Source: Symbiodinium natans (Eukaryota > Sar > Dinophyceae > Suessiales > Symbiodiniaceae). From it: a stretch of 64,000 nt of DNA. The position numbers were made by a program, and so were the translations under genes. Position 1 is the stretch's first letter; each line of letters opens with the position of its first letter. The DNA lies in NCBI GenBank assembly GCA_905221605.1, contig CAJNDS010000822.1, positions 1-64,000 of the forward strand, given 5' to 3'. Positions 56,051 through 64,000 of this stretch are shown here, piece after piece. The notes under the pieces were generated by a model that saw nothing but the letters and a program-made list of their open reading frames with translations, was not told the origin of the DNA and searched no databases.

Positions 56051-59000
56051 TTGGAGCAGCCAGTTTTTCTGCCTCCTCCGGAGGGTAACAGGCTTCGGCT
56101 CCATTGGAGGCCGAAGCAAGGAGGCAAGGAGACCCAGGGCAGCCAGGGCCCGCGGTTGAGCCCTGTGGTCAAATATGTTCTCAACAGGCTGGACTCCGCC
56201 TGCAAGACTCACATGACCATGGCTCACGAAGAGCAAGCCCCAGTTCCCACACAAGGGTTTGGGGCGCAATTTTGCAGCACTCCGAATACTCTCGACTCTG
56301 ACCGAGGAGCTACTCCCCTGCTCTTGCCGGCGGATACGGAGCATGAAGAGAGTTTCTCCTTCAGCACGCAGGAGCAGCCTGTTTGTGCAGAAGGTTCGGC
56401 TAGTGTAAACAAGTGGCTTTCTAGGAGTAGGAGAAAGACCACTCCCAGAAAGACAGCACTGGCCTTTGTAAAAGCGGAGTCGTCAGTCGGCCTTAGTGGC
56501 CCCAAATTCTTTCCCGCGTCCTTGCTAGACGACAGCGACATGACGCAAACCCCAGCAACTTGTACAGCTTCAGTGGGAACCAGACTACCTTCAGGGCATA
56601 CTGGTCAAAAAACTAGGAAGAAGCATGCCCTTGTGGAACCACGAATCCGAAAGCAAGCCAAGCTGTGGCACAAGTTAGAGGTTCAACTCGATGGACAGCA
56701 CGCCATCAGCGCCGAAGCCGAAGAGACGATCATTGAACTAGCGGAACAAGCCCCTCAGAACGAGGGGCTCTTGGAGCACTGGACTTTGGAGCAGCTTTTC
56801 AGCTGTGCTTCTCGAGGCCCGTCGGTAGGGGTATCACCCTTGAGGATGGCTCTCAAGGACGTGCAACAGCAGCTAAGCCTTCCCTCCAAAGAACCACTTC
56901 AAATTCGCTCCTCCAATGTCACCAGTTGGAGGGCGGAAATTGTAACTTGGCTTGACCAACTCAAGGAGCCGGTTGTGTGCCTTCAAGAAACCCACCTTAT
57001 CGGAGACTCAAGAGAGTCAGCGGCCCGGAAAGCAGCACGATGCGGCTACGAGTTGCATGGCGGGTCGGGCTCCCCTGGTCAAGGGAAAGGAGTCCTCAGA
57101 GGTACGGGGATCTTGGTTCGTAAGCATTGGCAAGCCCGTTTCTTAAATCATGTCTCTTTCGAGGGAGGCGGCTTCACTGCAGTTGTGGTCAGAACAAGAC
57201 AGGCGGAGATTGCATGCTTCAGCGTCTACCTGCGGTCAGGAGTAGCGTATGATTCGCACCCAAACGCTGAAATCCTGTCCCGCCTAATGGCAAATATAAA
57301 GGCTCACTCTGGGCACTGGTTTGCCATAGGGGATTGGAATGTGGCTCCAGAGGAGCTCCTGGCCAGCAACATCCTCAGTGAACTACAAGCTTACCCGATT
57401 GTGACTGGGCAGGCTACGTGTGATAGTGGCAACGAACTTGACTACTGCATCTGCAGCAGCAAGCTCAGGAGCATCTCCAGCATTGCAGCAGATTGGACTG
57501 CCCCACATCGGCCCCACTCTAGCCTGATCCTCACTTGCGATACGATGGGGGGCCAGTGTAAGGTTTTCCAGCTTCCTGCGTATGGACCTGTTGGTGAAGT
57601 GGCAGGGTGCAGCAGGAAAATGCCGTGCATCACGCATATCAAGTGGATGGGGCGTGAGATTTCTGATGAAGTCTCGCTGGCATTTGCCGCCCTGGCCCAA
57701 GAGTGTTCGGCAACGGTGTGTCCCGAAGAAACCGCAGTCCGGGGCATCACCTTGTCATTGAAACACGGTCGACTTATGGCCCCGTCCAAAGTCTATCAGT
57801 ACACGGACAATCATGCAAAATGGCAGAGGCTGCAGGTCTGGGCAAATAAAACCCCCCAAAAAATCATCAAAGCCGAAGAGCTCGAGCACCTGTTGTCAGG
57901 CCTGACGGATTCCGAGGCCCAGGAAATCAATGGCGACAAACAGGCAAAGGTCAAATCCCTTCTCGCCGGGGAGGATGACATCGACACCCGCAAGTGGATC
58001 GAGGACGAAGCCTCAAGGGCCCTCAAGGAGCACGTCCGTTGCGACAAGGAGCGTTACAAGGAGTGGCTAGACGGCGCCGTACAGAAAGGAATGCGGCCTC
58101 TCTTCCGCGCCATGAAAAGCCATGAATCTGGCCTTGAAAGGCCTTTCCAAACAATGGAACCCATGCTCCGTCCATACTGCCGATTGGCCCAGTGGCAACC
58201 GATTTGGCAAGGAGAGTTCGAGCCTGTTCCAACCGTTTTTCCCCTACTGCGCGCAGAAGCTAAGCGAGAGGCCGAGCTACTCCCTCCGCTAGACCCACTG
58301 GCAATTATGCTCCGCATCAAACGTCTGCCTCTGAAAGCCCCAGGACCAGATGGATGGACGATTCCCTTCCTTAAAGCCCTGCCTGAAAAACGGGTCGAGG
58401 ATGTCACCCAATTCTTTCACCTTGTGGAAAAAACCGGCCAGGCCCCGCATCAGTGGTGTACCACACAGGTCACCATGCTTGTTAAGTCGGTAGAAATCGA
58501 ACGCCCGATTGCACTATGCCATGTGGCGTACAAGCTTTGGACCCAAGCCAGGTACAACCTGGTGGCTGAGTGGATGGCCCGTTTTGAGCTTGTGGCTCCG
58601 TGGGACGCGGCTCGTCCAGGACAAGCTTGTTTGGACATTTCAGTCCGCAGAGTCTTCCTCTCCGAAATTAGCCGATCGAGAGGTTTAAGTCGGGTGAGTA
58701 TCTTCATCGACCTCACTACCTTTTATGAGACAGTGGAGCACGAGCTGCTGATCCAACAAGCCAAAATCCTGGGTTTCCCCCAGGTCGTCCTCAATATAGC
58801 GCTCCAGATATATCGAGGCGAAAGACTGATCTCTTCCGAGGGTCGAGTTTCTCACCCCATATGGGCCAGCAGGGGCATAATGGCAGGCTGCCCCATTGCC
58901 CCTGCCTTGGCAAAGTTGGCGCTGTTTCCCACTTGCCAGAAGGTTTACCAGTCGAACCAGATCCAGTCCATGGATGTATGGCTGGACGACATCTCAGTCG

Positions 59001-60178
59001 ATGTCGAGCACCGCGAACCGCAGGCAGCAGCAAGGCAGGCACTTGCAGTGTTCCGCATGCTTCAGTTGGAGCTAGGAGCAGCCAGGCTGCAACTTAGCAT
59101 CCGGAAGTCAGCCTTTGTATGCTCGGATGGGTCTGCGGAAAAAGAGCTCCGTATCAGGAGAAAGGTCAAAGAGCCGCAGGTGCAAAGTCTCGTCAAAGAC
59201 TTGGGGGCGGATTCGTCTGGAGGCAGAAGGAGGCGGGTAAAGACCTCAAACAGCCGCATTCAGAAAGCGGTCAAGAGGAGCGCCAAATTGCATCGGTTAG
59301 GGCTAGGCCAGAAAAAGCATGCGATTCGCGCTTTTAAAACCAGCGCCTTTACGGCGGGCACCTGGGGGCATCAGGCCCAAGGGCTGTCTCCAAAGAGAAT
59401 GAAGGTGGTGAGGGGAATGGCGGTGTCCCACTCCACCAGACTGGCGCTTGGTTCAGCGGACGTGGTCTTTGATATGGGCGAGTTTAATGTTCAAGACCCG
59501 GTTATCCGCATCGTTCTGGAACATTGGGACAGCCTAAGCCGATGCGTAGCCATCAATGGCCCGTGTGCGCCACGCATTCAACAAGCATGGGGGGTAACGT
59601 GGAAAAGACTTGCGCGAGCGGCTCACCCCTGGAGACTAGCAGCTGGTCCGATTGCCGCTATGGTGTGCTATCTTCGCGACATGGGTTTTGAAGCTCCCGC
59701 CATGGAAGTATGGTCGAGGCCAGACCTCACCATTAGACTCGAGTGGGGAAACGCCAGAACAGCACAGCAGGTGAAGGAGCAGCTGCGAGGAGCCATGCTG
59801 CGCGATCGTTGGGGGCGAATTGCAAGCCAGCACGGCGGCGGAGGAGCCGAGCAAGGTTTAGACTGGACGACCCACAGGAGCCTGCTGAAAAAAGCCAAAG
59901 GGAACACTCTAAAGGTAACAGGGCTACGCATGGTCTGGCAAGGCGCTGTAGCCTTCAATGGACATGGCGGGCACGCGGTGTGCACGAGGTGTGGTGGGGC
60001 CAACTCGTTTGTGCATGCGCTCCACACTTGCCCTGCGTGGGCAGCGCACGATATTGGCCCCGACCCTGAGTGGAGGAGTAGGGTGGATGCACCAGAATGC
60101 TTCTGGTTGAGAGGACTAGTCCCAGCCCCGCTTACCAAGCACCCTGACCACCCTCCCTCTCTCCTCGAAACCCGTTGA
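56051..60178 (+). CDS. LINE-A ORF2, endonuclease and RT (copy 3, frameshifted)
   Basis: 1375 codons from a TTG; ATGs in context at 56213 and 56219. Endonuclease and reverse transcriptase motifs are complete, including FIDLTTFYETV and WLDDISVD. A 2-base deletion (ACCCGTTGAAGG at about 60172, where copy 1 has ACCCGGGTTGAAGG) ends the frame just before RNase H. The product would retain endonuclease and RT but lack RNase H and the zinc fingers. Confidence 0.85.
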   Translation: MEQPVFLPPPEGNRLRLHWRPKQGGKETQGSQGPRLSPVVKYVLNRLDSACKTHMTMAHEEQAPVPTQGFGAQFCSTPNTLDSDRGATPLLLPADTEHEESFSFSTQEQPVCAEGSASVNKWLSRSRRKTTPRKTALAFVKAESSVGLSGPKFFPASLLDDSDMTQTPATCTASVGTRLPSGHTGQKTRKKHALVEPRIRKQAKLWHKLEVQLDGQHAISAEAEETIIELAEQAPQNEGLLEHWTLEQLFSCASRGPSVGVSPLRMALKDVQQQLSLPSKEPLQIRSSNVTSWRAEIVTWLDQLKEPVVCLQETHLIGDSRESAARKAARCGYELHGGSGSPGQGKGVLRGTGILVRKHWQARFLNHVSFEGGGFTAVVVRTRQAEIACFSVYLRSGVAYDSHPNAEILSRLMANIKAHSGHWFAIGDWNVAPEELLASNILSELQAYPIVTGQATCDSGNELDYCICSSKLRSISSIAADWTAPHRPHSSLILTCDTMGGQCKVFQLPAYGPVGEVAGCSRKMPCITHIKWMGREISDEVSLAFAALAQECSATVCPEETAVRGITLSLKHGRLMAPSKVYQYTDNHAKWQRLQVWANKTPQKIIKAEELEHLLSGLTDSEAQEINGDKQAKVKSLLAGEDDIDTRKWIEDEASRALKEHVRCDKERYKEWLDGAVQKGMRPLFRAMKSHESGLERPFQTMEPMLRPYCRLAQWQPIWQGEFEPVPTVFPLLRAEAKREAELLPPLDPLAIMLRIKRLPLKAPGPDGWTIPFLKALPEKRVEDVTQFFHLVEKTGQAPHQWCTTQVTMLVKSVEIERPIALCHVAYKLWTQARYNLVAEWMARFELVAPWDAARPGQACLDISVRRVFLSEISRSRGLSRVSIFIDLTTFYETVEHELLIQQAKILGFPQVVLNIALQIYRGERLISSEGRVSHPIWASRGIMAGCPIAPALAKLALFPTCQKVYQSNQIQSMDVWLDDISVDVEHREPQAAARQALAVFRMLQLELGAARLQLSIRKSAFVCSDGSAEKELRIRRKVKEPQVQSLVKDLGADSSGGRRRRVKTSNSRIQKAVKRSAKLHRLGLGQKKHAIRAFKTSAFTAGTWGHQAQGLSPKRMKVVRGMAVSHSTRLALGSADVVFDMGEFNVQDPVIRIVLEHWDSLSRCVAINGPCAPRIQQAWGVTWKRLARAAHPWRLAAGPIAAMVCYLRDMGFEAPAMEVWSRPDLTIRLEWGNARTAQQVKEQLRGAMLRDRWGRIASQHGGGGAEQGLDWTTHRSLLKKAKGNTLKVTGLRMVWQGAVAFNGHGGHAVCTRCGGANSFVHALHTCPAWAAHDIGPDPEWRSRVDAPECFWLRGLVPAPLTKHPDHPPSLLETR

Positions 60179-61513
60179 AGGAAACCTCGAAGAAGCGGCA
60201 CAGAGCTGCCAATCAGTCTGGTTTGGTACGGACGGATCAGGAGGACCACAGGCCTCCGATCCCAGGCTCAGAATGGCAACCTGGAGCTTAGTTGCCATAC
60301 AGCGCAAGGATGGCCATCTGCCGGCATGCTGCTGGCAAGGCCCGGAGCCGGATCCGGCCTACAAGATTGTAGGGTATGCGGTGGGGGTCCTTCAGGTAGG
60401 TTTCACGGTAAATGACGCTGAGTCAAAGGCACTTGATTTCCTTTTGGGCTTGTCCAACCAAAACAATTTTGTTGCCTGCGATAGCAAAATTGCGCTCACT
60501 AGACTTAAAAACCCCAACGCCCATTTCCTTTGGCCAAGTATTTGGACCGCAGGTCAGGATGACCGAAATAGATTGAAACCGGTCTGGACAAAAGGGCACT
60601 TAACCAAAGAGGAGCACGCAGCCAGGCATGGCACCGGCTCCTCATGGGCCTGGGAAGCCAACAGACATGCAGACTGGCTGTGCGGTCAAAAGGCCAATGA
60701 GATTTTGTCACAAGTGCATGTGGCAAACGTCAGGCGAATTGACAGCACTGCACGAGAGATCTCCACTTTCTTAGGAAAGCGAGCTGAGTTCCTCCTCGCA
60801 AACTGCCCGCTGCCCTCAGCAAATGAGGTCAAATTTGAGAGGAAGGCTAAGGCCAAGGCCGCGCTTCCCTCCAAAAAAGGACCCAACAAAAAACAGCTTC
60901 TTTTGCATGCAGTCAAGGAGGCCAATCCTCAGACCATGCACAATTGGAAAATCTCTAGCGGAGAAAGCACCAACAACCTGTGCATCAAGTGCGAAGGGTG
61001 CGGGCTTTACGTGCAACAAGTCGATCCGCATGAGGTGGTTGTCCACGTTCTTCAGTTCCCGTGCCAGAGTCTGCCTGTGCCCACCTCGACTCCGTGGGGC
61101 TTTCACGTGTCTCACCACATGATCAACCTTGGAGAGTCAGTGGTATGCAAAAAGTGTGGAGTTTTCCAAGCTGTCAGAATCCTAAAGGCCAAACCGGGAT
61201 GTCAAGGCAGGTGCAGTCAGGTCTGCAAGAAGCCTAACAGCAAATTCCAAGAAGCCCAAAAAAGAAGCCTAGACCCCAAGGCTGGCGTGAAAGCCTTCTT
61301 CGGCTTGAGGCAGAGTTGCTCGCCCCATCCCGCAGCCGTTGTGCCTTCAAACACTAGTGTATGTGAAGCAGTGGCAAGTAGCAGCACAGGAGAGTCTCTC
61401 CCTCAGATTCCTCCTTTGCCTCCTCAGACCACACCCGCTTTTCCCAAGCCTAAAGCAAAAATTAAAGCCAAAGCAAAAAAGGATGGCCTGACACAAACCG
61501 CTCTCTCTTTAGG
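60179..61513 (+). pseudogene. LINE-A ORF2, RNase H and zinc fingers (copy 3)
   Basis: It continues in the shifted frame (ATG at 60273): GTDGSGG, AESKALDF, ACDSK, RHADWL, CIKCEGC, CKKCG and CQGRCSQVC. A further 1-base deletion (CTCTCTTTAGG for CTCTCTTTTAGG at about 61510) removes the normal stop, so the frame runs on to 61622 over ORF3. Confidence 0.8.
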
Positions 61514-61522
61514 AAGTGAGCT

Positions 61523-62977
61523 ATGGGAAAAGGATGGAAGAAAGGACACGGCAAATCCAAAGGCCTCAAAGGCAAGCAATCAAGATTGCCACAAGAAGAG
61601 CTGGATGCAGCAAGGGAGGTGAACATGGAAAGAAGCGCGCGAGATCTCCCTACAAAAAGCCCTGGTTCGATTTCCAGGAGTAAAGCAAGGAGCCATGCTA
61701 GGCATCTTTCCTTAGCGGAAAGCGATGCGCGTTTCCGGGCGAACTCAACACCACGCCCTACACCACCTGCTCCTCCGCCAAGCAGGCGAGCCCAGGCGGA
61801 AGACGTGGCCGAAGCTCCTTCGGATGCAACCCAGGAGTGGCGCTCCGATCAGCTTTCCCCCTGGGAACGAAGGGTCAAGTTAAGAAGCTCCTCAGACTCA
61901 AGCGGGCACAGAAGGGAAGAGGTTCTCTCCCGAAACGCGGCTCCTCTGCCAAACTCCTCCTCATCGAACCCTGGGCGCCCTGATGCCCACGCGGAGGTTG
62001 AGGATCTCACCTCTCTTCATGACCCCGCAAGCTCTCCCGAGAGCTCAGGGTGGCCCCTGGACAACAAAGCATCCAATGAAGGATCAATAGTCCTCCGTGA
62101 AGCAAACCCTCAGACAGATAGAGCGGCCAGTTCTGGAAGAAACGACGCAGTGGCAGTAGACGAGCGTCGGAGGGCAGACCCACAGGAAGTCGCGTTCCAC
62201 TTTCAAGGCCAGTGGAAGGCACACCGCGGCAAGCCAAAGGAGCCTCTGCACTATCTTCCTGTCAACCTAGTCATGATCCATGACATCACCCACAGCCTCC
62301 ATGTCCGGGACACCATGGATCTGACTATGCTCATGTTCGGCCGTACGCGAGTAGCCTATGTAGCCGAATCGGCTCCCCTGGTGTGGAAATTTTCGGATGA
62401 AAGCCAAGCCGAAGAGGAGCGCATCAGTAATATCTTTCCCCGGTTAACGGCGAAGGTCTACTGGTATGGGCTTGTGCGAATCCGCCTGCTGTGGAGGGGC
62501 GGAGAGCAGGTGTTTCCATTTTACATGTCGCTGCAGGAGCGGTGTGTTCCAGGGGTTGAGGTTCTCACCCGTTTCGGCGCTGGAAGCCAGAGTTGCTTCC
62601 AGTTCTTGTGCTACATGGCCATCATTCTGGCCTATTTTCGAGCTGCAGGGTGGACCCTCCGCGATTTGGGACCACTAAATGTAGCTGTGAGTCGTACCAC
62701 GGCGAATTCCCCCCATCCGAGGCTCATTTTCTTCGACACGAATGAATGGACATGGGAGGGAAAGGAAGCCAAACACAGCTGGACAGGCTTTTGGTCGCTT
62801 GTGGCGGATTTCAGCCCTTCACGCCAAGGCTGGCTGCGCGACAAGCTCAGACACGTTGGCGTGTACCCAAGGTGGTGCGCGGAAACACTGTTAATGGAGT
62901 GTCAGCCCTTCTGGAGCCATCTCAGCGAACAGGGCATTATCGACTCGGGAGGGCCCTGTTTCTGTGATCTGCGATGA
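61523..62977 (+). CDS. LINE-A ORF3, kinase-like protein (copy 3, intact)
   Basis: 484 residues, uninterrupted. The N-terminus is basic and Gly/Lys-rich, followed by a disordered Ser/Arg/Pro-rich region to about residue 215. The C-terminal half has the spacing of a protein-kinase-like fold: VWKF (Lys 289, as the beta-3 lysine), an acidic EEERI helix, LRDLGPLNVAV (Asp 381 and Asn 386, as HRDxxxxN) and FFDTNEW (Asp 405, as DFG). His of HRD and Gly of DFG are replaced, and the glycine loop is not clear, so it may be a pseudokinase or an atypical kinase. No role in LINE biology is known to me for such a domain. It ends GPCFCDLR. Confidence 0.7.
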   Translation: MGKGWKKGHGKSKGLKGKQSRLPQEELDAAREVNMERSARDLPTKSPGSISRSKARSHARHLSLAESDARFRANSTPRPTPPAPPPSRRAQAEDVAEAPSDATQEWRSDQLSPWERRVKLRSSSDSSGHRREEVLSRNAAPLPNSSSSNPGRPDAHAEVEDLTSLHDPASSPESSGWPLDNKASNEGSIVLREANPQTDRAASSGRNDAVAVDERRRADPQEVAFHFQGQWKAHRGKPKEPLHYLPVNLVMIHDITHSLHVRDTMDLTMLMFGRTRVAYVAESAPLVWKFSDESQAEEERISNIFPRLTAKVYWYGLVRIRLLWRGGEQVFPFYMSLQERCVPGVEVLTRFGAGSQSCFQFLCYMAIILAYFRAAGWTLRDLGPLNVAVSRTTANSPHPRLIFFDTNEWTWEGKEAKHSWTGFWSLVADFSPSRQGWLRDKLRHVGVYPRWCAETLLMECQPFWSHLSEQGIIDSGGPCFCDLR

Positions 62978-63167
62978 GCCAGAAGGTGAGTTCTCCCTGT
63001 GCTGCGGCGAGAATCTTGTCAAGTCTGTAAAGACTCTGAGGGATGGTGAGGTTCTCCCTGCCCGTAGCTCTTTCCGTAACATCTCGGATGCCTTCACAAG
63101 CACGGCCGTGTTTAGCAGGCCAAGGCATTCCCGAGAGTAGTTGTTCTCACTGTTTCACCTTAACTTC
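62978..63167 (+). other. LINE-A copy 3 3' untranslated region
   Basis: No gene. GGTGAG...CTCCC hairpins as in the other copies, the first with one T less. Confidence 0.5.
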
Positions 63168-63183
63168 CGGGGCTTTGGTCCCG
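63168..63183 (+). other. 3'-terminal hairpin, LINE-A copy 3
   Basis: CGGGGC-TTTG-GTCCCG, as in copy 1. Confidence 0.65.
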
Positions 63184-63234
63184 AAGAGCCTAATTGGCTA
63201 GCGACGTTGCCCGCTTTCGAGTGATATATGTGAC

Positions 63235-63243
63235 TGGCTCAAG
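63235..63243 (+). promoter_or_regulatory. Spliced-leader remnant at 5' end of LINE-B copy 2
   Basis: TGGCTCAAG after GTGAC. Confidence 0.55.
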
Positions 63244-63274
63244 ATCTCGGCTCAACCCCGGTGGGGTGCACAGG

Positions 63275-63311
63275 TAGCAGAGCGGTAGCTGTGTGAACCA
63301 GCCTCGAGTCC
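63275..63311 (+). promoter_or_regulatory. tRNA-like A and B boxes, LINE-B copy 2
   Basis: TAGCAGAGCGG (63275-63285) and GCCTCGAGTCC (63301-63311). Confidence 0.35.
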
Positions 63312-63362
63312 CCTAACTGTTTTGGGTACCAGGCCTGCTTTTTCACAGCCTTCATTTGAGCC

Positions 63363-64000
63363 ATGTCCAGAGCACCTGTGCAGTCGAGATCCTCACTGCC
63401 AGCAAGTGAAGGGTTGGAGTCATCTCACCCAACTTGCTCTGCAGAGAGCCAGAAAGAAGGCACGGCCCGACTGGAGGGCGAAGCAGCCCGGCTTGGGGAA
63501 CTCTTCCCTTATGCGAGTCCTCTTACAGCCGGCTGTGGAGTTTCTCCAGCCGTTAGATGCTCGATCAGCCTGGCAAATCCAGAGCGAACTTGGGCCCATA
63601 GAGCCAATTGTGGTCCCAGCCAAAGCAGGACTTTCCACCAAGTACTCTGCTTTCGCTGGCTTCACAAGGGCCGGAAAGAGTGGCTGCTCCTCTCCGAGGA
63701 CAGCAGCGTGTATTTTGTTCGCACCAGCAAATCCGGCAAAACAGTCAGAGCCGGACCTTGTGGGCAATGGAGATGCATGGAAGACCCAGCAGAGCTCCAC
63801 GGGGGAACGGGAGGCGACCCGCCCGTGCAGTGGCTTCGCCTTTTGAACTTCAATTGCACTGGCTGTGGTAACATTCCAACCCATAACCTCAACTTCTTGC
63901 CCGGTCCTGGGAAAAGGCAACCAGCGATCTTGCATGGAGAGGATGGAAGACGCATCGAGCTCTACTGTGCCCTTTGTCTAGAAAGCTTCCTAGCGTGCAC
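63363..64000 (+). CDS. LINE-B small ORF, open to window end
   Basis: From ATG at 63363 (MSRAPVQSRSSLPASEG) the frame is open for more than 210 codons to the end of the window. It runs through FNCTGCGNIPTHN, GPGKRQPAILHGEDGRRI and CALCLESFLAC. It lacks the extra base that breaks copy 1, which shows the undamaged form. The pair of CxxC motifs suggests a zinc-binding module; function unknown. It may be the ORF1-type protein of LINE-B. Confidence 0.6.
   Translation, partial: MSRAPVQSRSSLPASEGLESSHPTCSAESQKEGTARLEGEAARLGELFPYASPLTAGCGVSPAVRCSISLANPERTWAHRANCGPSQSRTFHQVLCFRWLHKGRKEWLLLSEDSSVYFVRTSKSGKTVRAGPCGQWRCMEDPAELHGGTGGDPPVQWLRLLNFNCTGCGNIPTHNLNFLPGPGKRQPAILHGEDGRRIELYCALCLESFLAC

Larger units (their letters stand above)
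54415..63234 (+). mobile_element. LINE-A copy 3, full length (8820 bp)
   Basis: Same head and tail as copy 2. ORF1 and ORF3 are intact; ORF2 has a 2-base and a 1-base deletion. At variable sites it is closer to copy 1 than to copy 2 (for example GTCTATCAGTACACGG, CGCAGAAGCTAAGC). Confidence 0.88.
63235..64000 (+). mobile_element. LINE-B copy 2, cut by window end
   Basis: TGGCTCAAGATCTCGGCTC matches the head of LINE-B copy 1 and lies directly after the LINE-A copy 3 tail. Confidence 0.8.

Overview
The window looks like nuclear DNA of a dinoflagellate. Four observations support this. (i) Exact 9-11 nt matches to the 3' end of the dinoflagellate spliced leader (known sequence ends ATTTTGGCTCAAG) sit at the 5' ends of retroelements and inside an LTR. 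(ii) Every long reading frame belongs to a retroelement (two Ty1/copia elements and a LINE family). (iii) One copia Pol carries a C-terminal methyltransferase-like domain of a kind associated with dinoflagellate retrotransposons. (iv) Nearly everything else is tandem repeat. No rRNA, true tRNA, CRISPR array or recognisable single-copy host gene was found.

Layout. 1-16676: a satellite of about 1.94 kb monomers with deletion and hybrid variants that form higher-order repeats. 16677-17637: a decayed coding-like fragment and a GGCATG-rich spacer. 17638-19683: short repeats, namely G-run/CTTAA arrays, a roughly 120 bp minisatellite, a two-copy 135 bp repeat and a 51 bp minisatellite. 19684-28532: a complete copia element (Copia-1) with two 214 bp LTRs that look identical, a 5 bp TTAAA target duplication, an initiator-Met-type primer site, gag, protease, integrase, reverse transcriptase and RNase H, plus an extra ORF after pol. 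Its sense strand is saturated with the word ATTG. 28533-28800: the rest of the G-run array it landed in. About 28801-36960: a second, decayed copia element (Copia-2) whose gag-protease ORF has absorbed minisatellites and a membrane segment. It may reach pol by a +1 frameshift at CTT TAA G, and its Pol ends in the methyltransferase-like domain.

36961-64000: five LINE copies head to tail. Two (LINE-B, first and last) have a small cysteine-containing ORF; the complete one is 2.5 kb. Three (LINE-A) are the autonomous type, 8.7-8.8 kb when full length. The 3' end of each copy abuts the next directly, and full-length copies begin with TGGCTCAAG, a spliced-leader remnant. LINE-A encodes ORF1 (zinc ribbon and coiled coil), ORF2 (AP endonuclease, reverse transcriptase, RNase H, zinc fingers) and ORF3 with a protein-kinase-like C-terminal domain. 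The three ORFs share one reading frame and are separated only by single UAG and UGA stops. LINE-A and LINE-B share a covarying 3' hairpin, so LINE-B may be copied by the LINE-A enzyme.

The most unusual signals are the self-abutting LINE array with leader remnants, its one-frame three-ORF layout and kinase-like ORF3, the hairpin families, and the strand-specific ATTG saturation of Copia-1. All calls come from reading the sequence by eye; no search or alignment program was run.
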